Part shown: one piece after another, positions 4,233 through 5,894 of the stretch
How positions within the stretch are numbered: the first letter of the stretch is position 1
How the letters are laid out: the number at the start of each line of letters is the position of its first letter
Source: Streptococcus parasanguinis
Lineage (GTDB): Bacteria; Bacillota; Bacilli; Lactobacillales; Streptococcaceae
DNA: 5,894 nucleotides
Direction of reading: 5' to 3'
Assembly: GCA_018365265.1 (NCBI GenBank)
Contig: JAGZKI010000068.1
Location: 1-5,894 of the forward strand
The notes under the pieces: model-generated
Databases searched by the model: none
Told to the model about the DNA's origin: nothing
What the model saw: only the letters and a program-made list of their open reading frames with translations
Made by a program: the position numbers and the translations under genes

Positions 4233-5894
4233 ATGAACAAACTCATTGAGCTTATTGAAAAAGGAAAACCATTCTTTGAAAAGATTTCTCGTAATAAATA
4301 TTTGCGAGCGATTCGTGATGGTTTCATTGCAGGGATGCCTGTAATCTTATTCTCATCTATCTTCATCCTAATTGCGTATGTACCAAACGCATGGGGATTC
4401 CATTGGTCTAAAGATATTGAAACTTTCTTGATGACTCCATATAGCTATTCTATGGGCATCTTGGCCTTCTTCGTTGCTGGGACAACGGCTAAGGGTTTGA
4501 CAGATTCAATGAACCGTGACCTCCCAGCAACCAACCAAATCAACTACATTTCAACAATGTTGGCTACTATGGTTGGCTTCTTGCTCATGGCTGCTGAACC
4601 TGCTAAAGATGGCGGATTCTTAACAGCATTCATGGGGACTAAAGGGTTGTTAACAGCCTTTATTGCTGCATTCATTACTGTTAATGTTTACAAAGTCTGT
4701 GTGAAAAACAATGTGACCATCCGCATGCCGGACGAGGTTCCACCAAATATTTCACAAGTATTTAAAGACTTGATTCCATTTACATTATCAGTTGTACTCT
4801 TGTATGCACTTGAATTGATTGTTAAAGGTGCTATCGGTGTAACAGTTGCGGAATCAATCGGAAAACTTCTAGCTCCATTGTTCTCTGCAGCAGATGGATA
4901 TCTTGGAATTACCCTTATTTTTGGTGCTTATGCCTTCTTCTGGTTTATTGGTATTCACGGCCCATCTATCGTTGAGCCTGCGATTGCAGCGATTACTTAT
5001 GCAAATGCCGAAGTCAACTTGAACCTTCTTCAACAAGGTATGCACGCTGATAAGATCCTTACATCTGGTACACAAATGTTCATCGTCACTATGGGTGGTA
5101 CTGGTGCAACTCTTGTGGTTCCATTCATGTTTATGTGGTTAACGAAATCAAAACGTAACCGTGCCATTGGACGTGCATCTGTAGTCCCAACATTCTTTGG
5201 TGTTAACGAACCAATCTTGTTCGGTGCTCCAATTGTATTGAACCCTATCTTCTTTGTTCCATTTATCTTTGCTCCAATTGCAAACGTATGGATCTTCAAA
5301 TTCTTTGTTGATACCTTGGGAATGAACTCATTTACTTCTAACCTACCATGGACAACTCCTGGACCTCTGGGTATTGTTCTTGGTACGAACTTCCAAGTTC
5401 TTTCCTTCATCCTTGCTGCGCTATTAGTAGTAGTTGACGTGATCATTTACTATCCATTCGTGAAGGTTTACGATGAACAAATTCTTGAAGAAGAACGTTC
5501 AGGTAAATCAAACGATAGCTTGAAAGAAAAAGTTGCTGCAAACTTTAACACTGCAAAAGCAGATGCTATTCTTGAAAAAGCTGGTGTTGAAGGTGAACCA
5601 GTTCAAAACAATATCACAAAAGAAACAAACGTATTGGTTCTTTGTGCCGGTGGTGGAACTAGTGGACTTCTTGCCAATGCTTTGAATAAAGCTGCTGCAG
5701 AATACAATGTTCCTGTGAAGGCTGCTGCTGGTGGTTACGGTGCTCACCGTGAAATGTTGCCAGAATTTGACCTTGTTATCCTTGCTCCTCAAGTAGCTTC
5801 AAACTATGAAGATATGAAGGCTGAAACAGATAAACTTGGAATCAAATTGGCTAAGACTGAAGGAGCTCAATACATCAAGTTGACTCGTGATGGT
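4233..5894 (+). CDS. lacE: PTS system lactose-specific EIICB component LacE (3'-truncated by window edge)
   Basis: LacE is the membrane permease that transports lactose and phosphorylates it to lactose-6-phosphate. An open frame of 554 codons runs from the ATG at 4233 to the window end without a stop. Family proteins are a little longer (about 565-570), so only the last ten or so residues are missing. Residues 1 to about 410 form the EIIC domain, with multiple hydrophobic membrane segments and the family signatures GIHGPSIVEP (240-249, His242 and Glu248) and GVNEPILFG (Asn325-Glu326-Pro327). A charged linker (about 420-460, rich in E, K and A) joins it to the EIIB domain, whose phosphorylated cysteine is Cys471 in VLVLCAGGGTSGLL. 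GGGGAG (4217-4222) at the end of lacF serves as the ribosome binding site. lacG is the expected next gene. Cellobiose/chitobiose permeases share the EIIC fold, but a fused EIICB beside lacF and lacT supports lactose specificity. Confidence 0.96.
   Translation, partial: MNKLIELIEKGKPFFEKISRNKYLRAIRDGFIAGMPVILFSSIFILIAYVPNAWGFHWSKDIETFLMTPYSYSMGILAFFVAGTTAKGLTDSMNRDLPATNQINYISTMLATMVGFLLMAAEPAKDGGFLTAFMGTKGLLTAFIAAFITVNVYKVCVKNNVTIRMPDEVPPNISQVFKDLIPFTLSVVLLYALELIVKGAIGVTVAESIGKLLAPLFSAADGYLGITLIFGAYAFFWFIGIHGPSIVEPAIAAITYANAEVNLNLLQQGMHADKILTSGTQMFIVTMGGTGATLVVPFMFMWLTKSKRNRAIGRASVVPTFFGVNEPILFGAPIVLNPIFFVPFIFAPIANVWIFKFFVDTLGMNSFTSNLPWTTPGPLGIVLGTNFQVLSFILAALLVVVDVIIYYPFVKVYDEQILEEERSGKSNDSLKEKVAANFNTAKADAILEKAGVEGEPVQNNITKETNVLVLCAGGGTSGLLANALNKAAAEYNVPVKAAAGGYGAHREMLPEFDLVILAPQVASNYEDMKAETDKLGIKLAKTEGAQYIKLTRDG

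Noticed and set aside
4869..5792. Minus-strand open frames (4869-5075, 5030-5446, 5508-5792) opposite lacE
   Set aside because: The + strand here reads continuously as LacE with its catalytic motifs (GIHGP, NEP, Cys471); the reverse frames are by-products of its codon bias.
1..5894. A novel defence, mobile or biosynthetic system
   Set aside because: Every substantial gene is a standard member of the lactose/tagatose-6-phosphate locus with intact motifs; no CRISPR array, tRNA, transposase or toxin-antitoxin-like gene was seen.

Overview
The window is a stretch of a streptococcal lactose/galactose utilisation locus in the order lacB-lacC-lacD | lacT-lacF-lacE, all on the + strand. AT-rich composition, strong AGGAGG-type ribosome binding sites, gene order and protein sequences all point to Streptococcus, probably the mitis/sanguinis side of the genus. 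The species call is inferred from general resemblance, not from a search. Both ends cut genes: lacB lacks roughly its first 19 codons and lacE its last ten or so. lacA should lie just upstream and lacG (6-phospho-beta-galactosidase) just downstream.

Region 1 (2-2383) holds the tagatose-6-phosphate pathway: a galactose-6-phosphate isomerase subunit (LacB), tagatose-6-phosphate kinase (LacC) and tagatose-1,6-bisphosphate aldolase (LacD). The genes are packed with gaps of 10 and 2 nt and end at an intrinsic terminator (2480-2531).

Region 2 (2384-3032) is a 649-nt non-coding spacer. Its first half holds the lacD terminator and several unexplained inverted repeats. Its second half is a control region: phased A-tracts, a palindrome that could be an operator, a near-consensus extended -10 promoter, and a leader in which a BglG/LicT-type ribonucleic antiterminator (RAT, 2877-2907) overlaps the 5' arm of an intrinsic terminator (2903-2967).

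Region 3 (3033-5894) encodes the antiterminator LacT, which should act on that leader, and the lactose PTS transporter: LacF (EIIA) and LacE (EIICB).

Together the genes import lactose as lactose-6-phosphate (LacF, LacE). The hydrolysis product galactose-6-phosphate is then converted through tagatose-6-P and tagatose-1,6-bisphosphate to triose phosphates (LacAB, LacC, LacD). LacT would couple lacTFEG transcription to PTS flux and carbon status. I found no previously undescribed system. The parts most worth a second look are the structured DNA between the two transcription units and the overlapping control elements in front of lacT.
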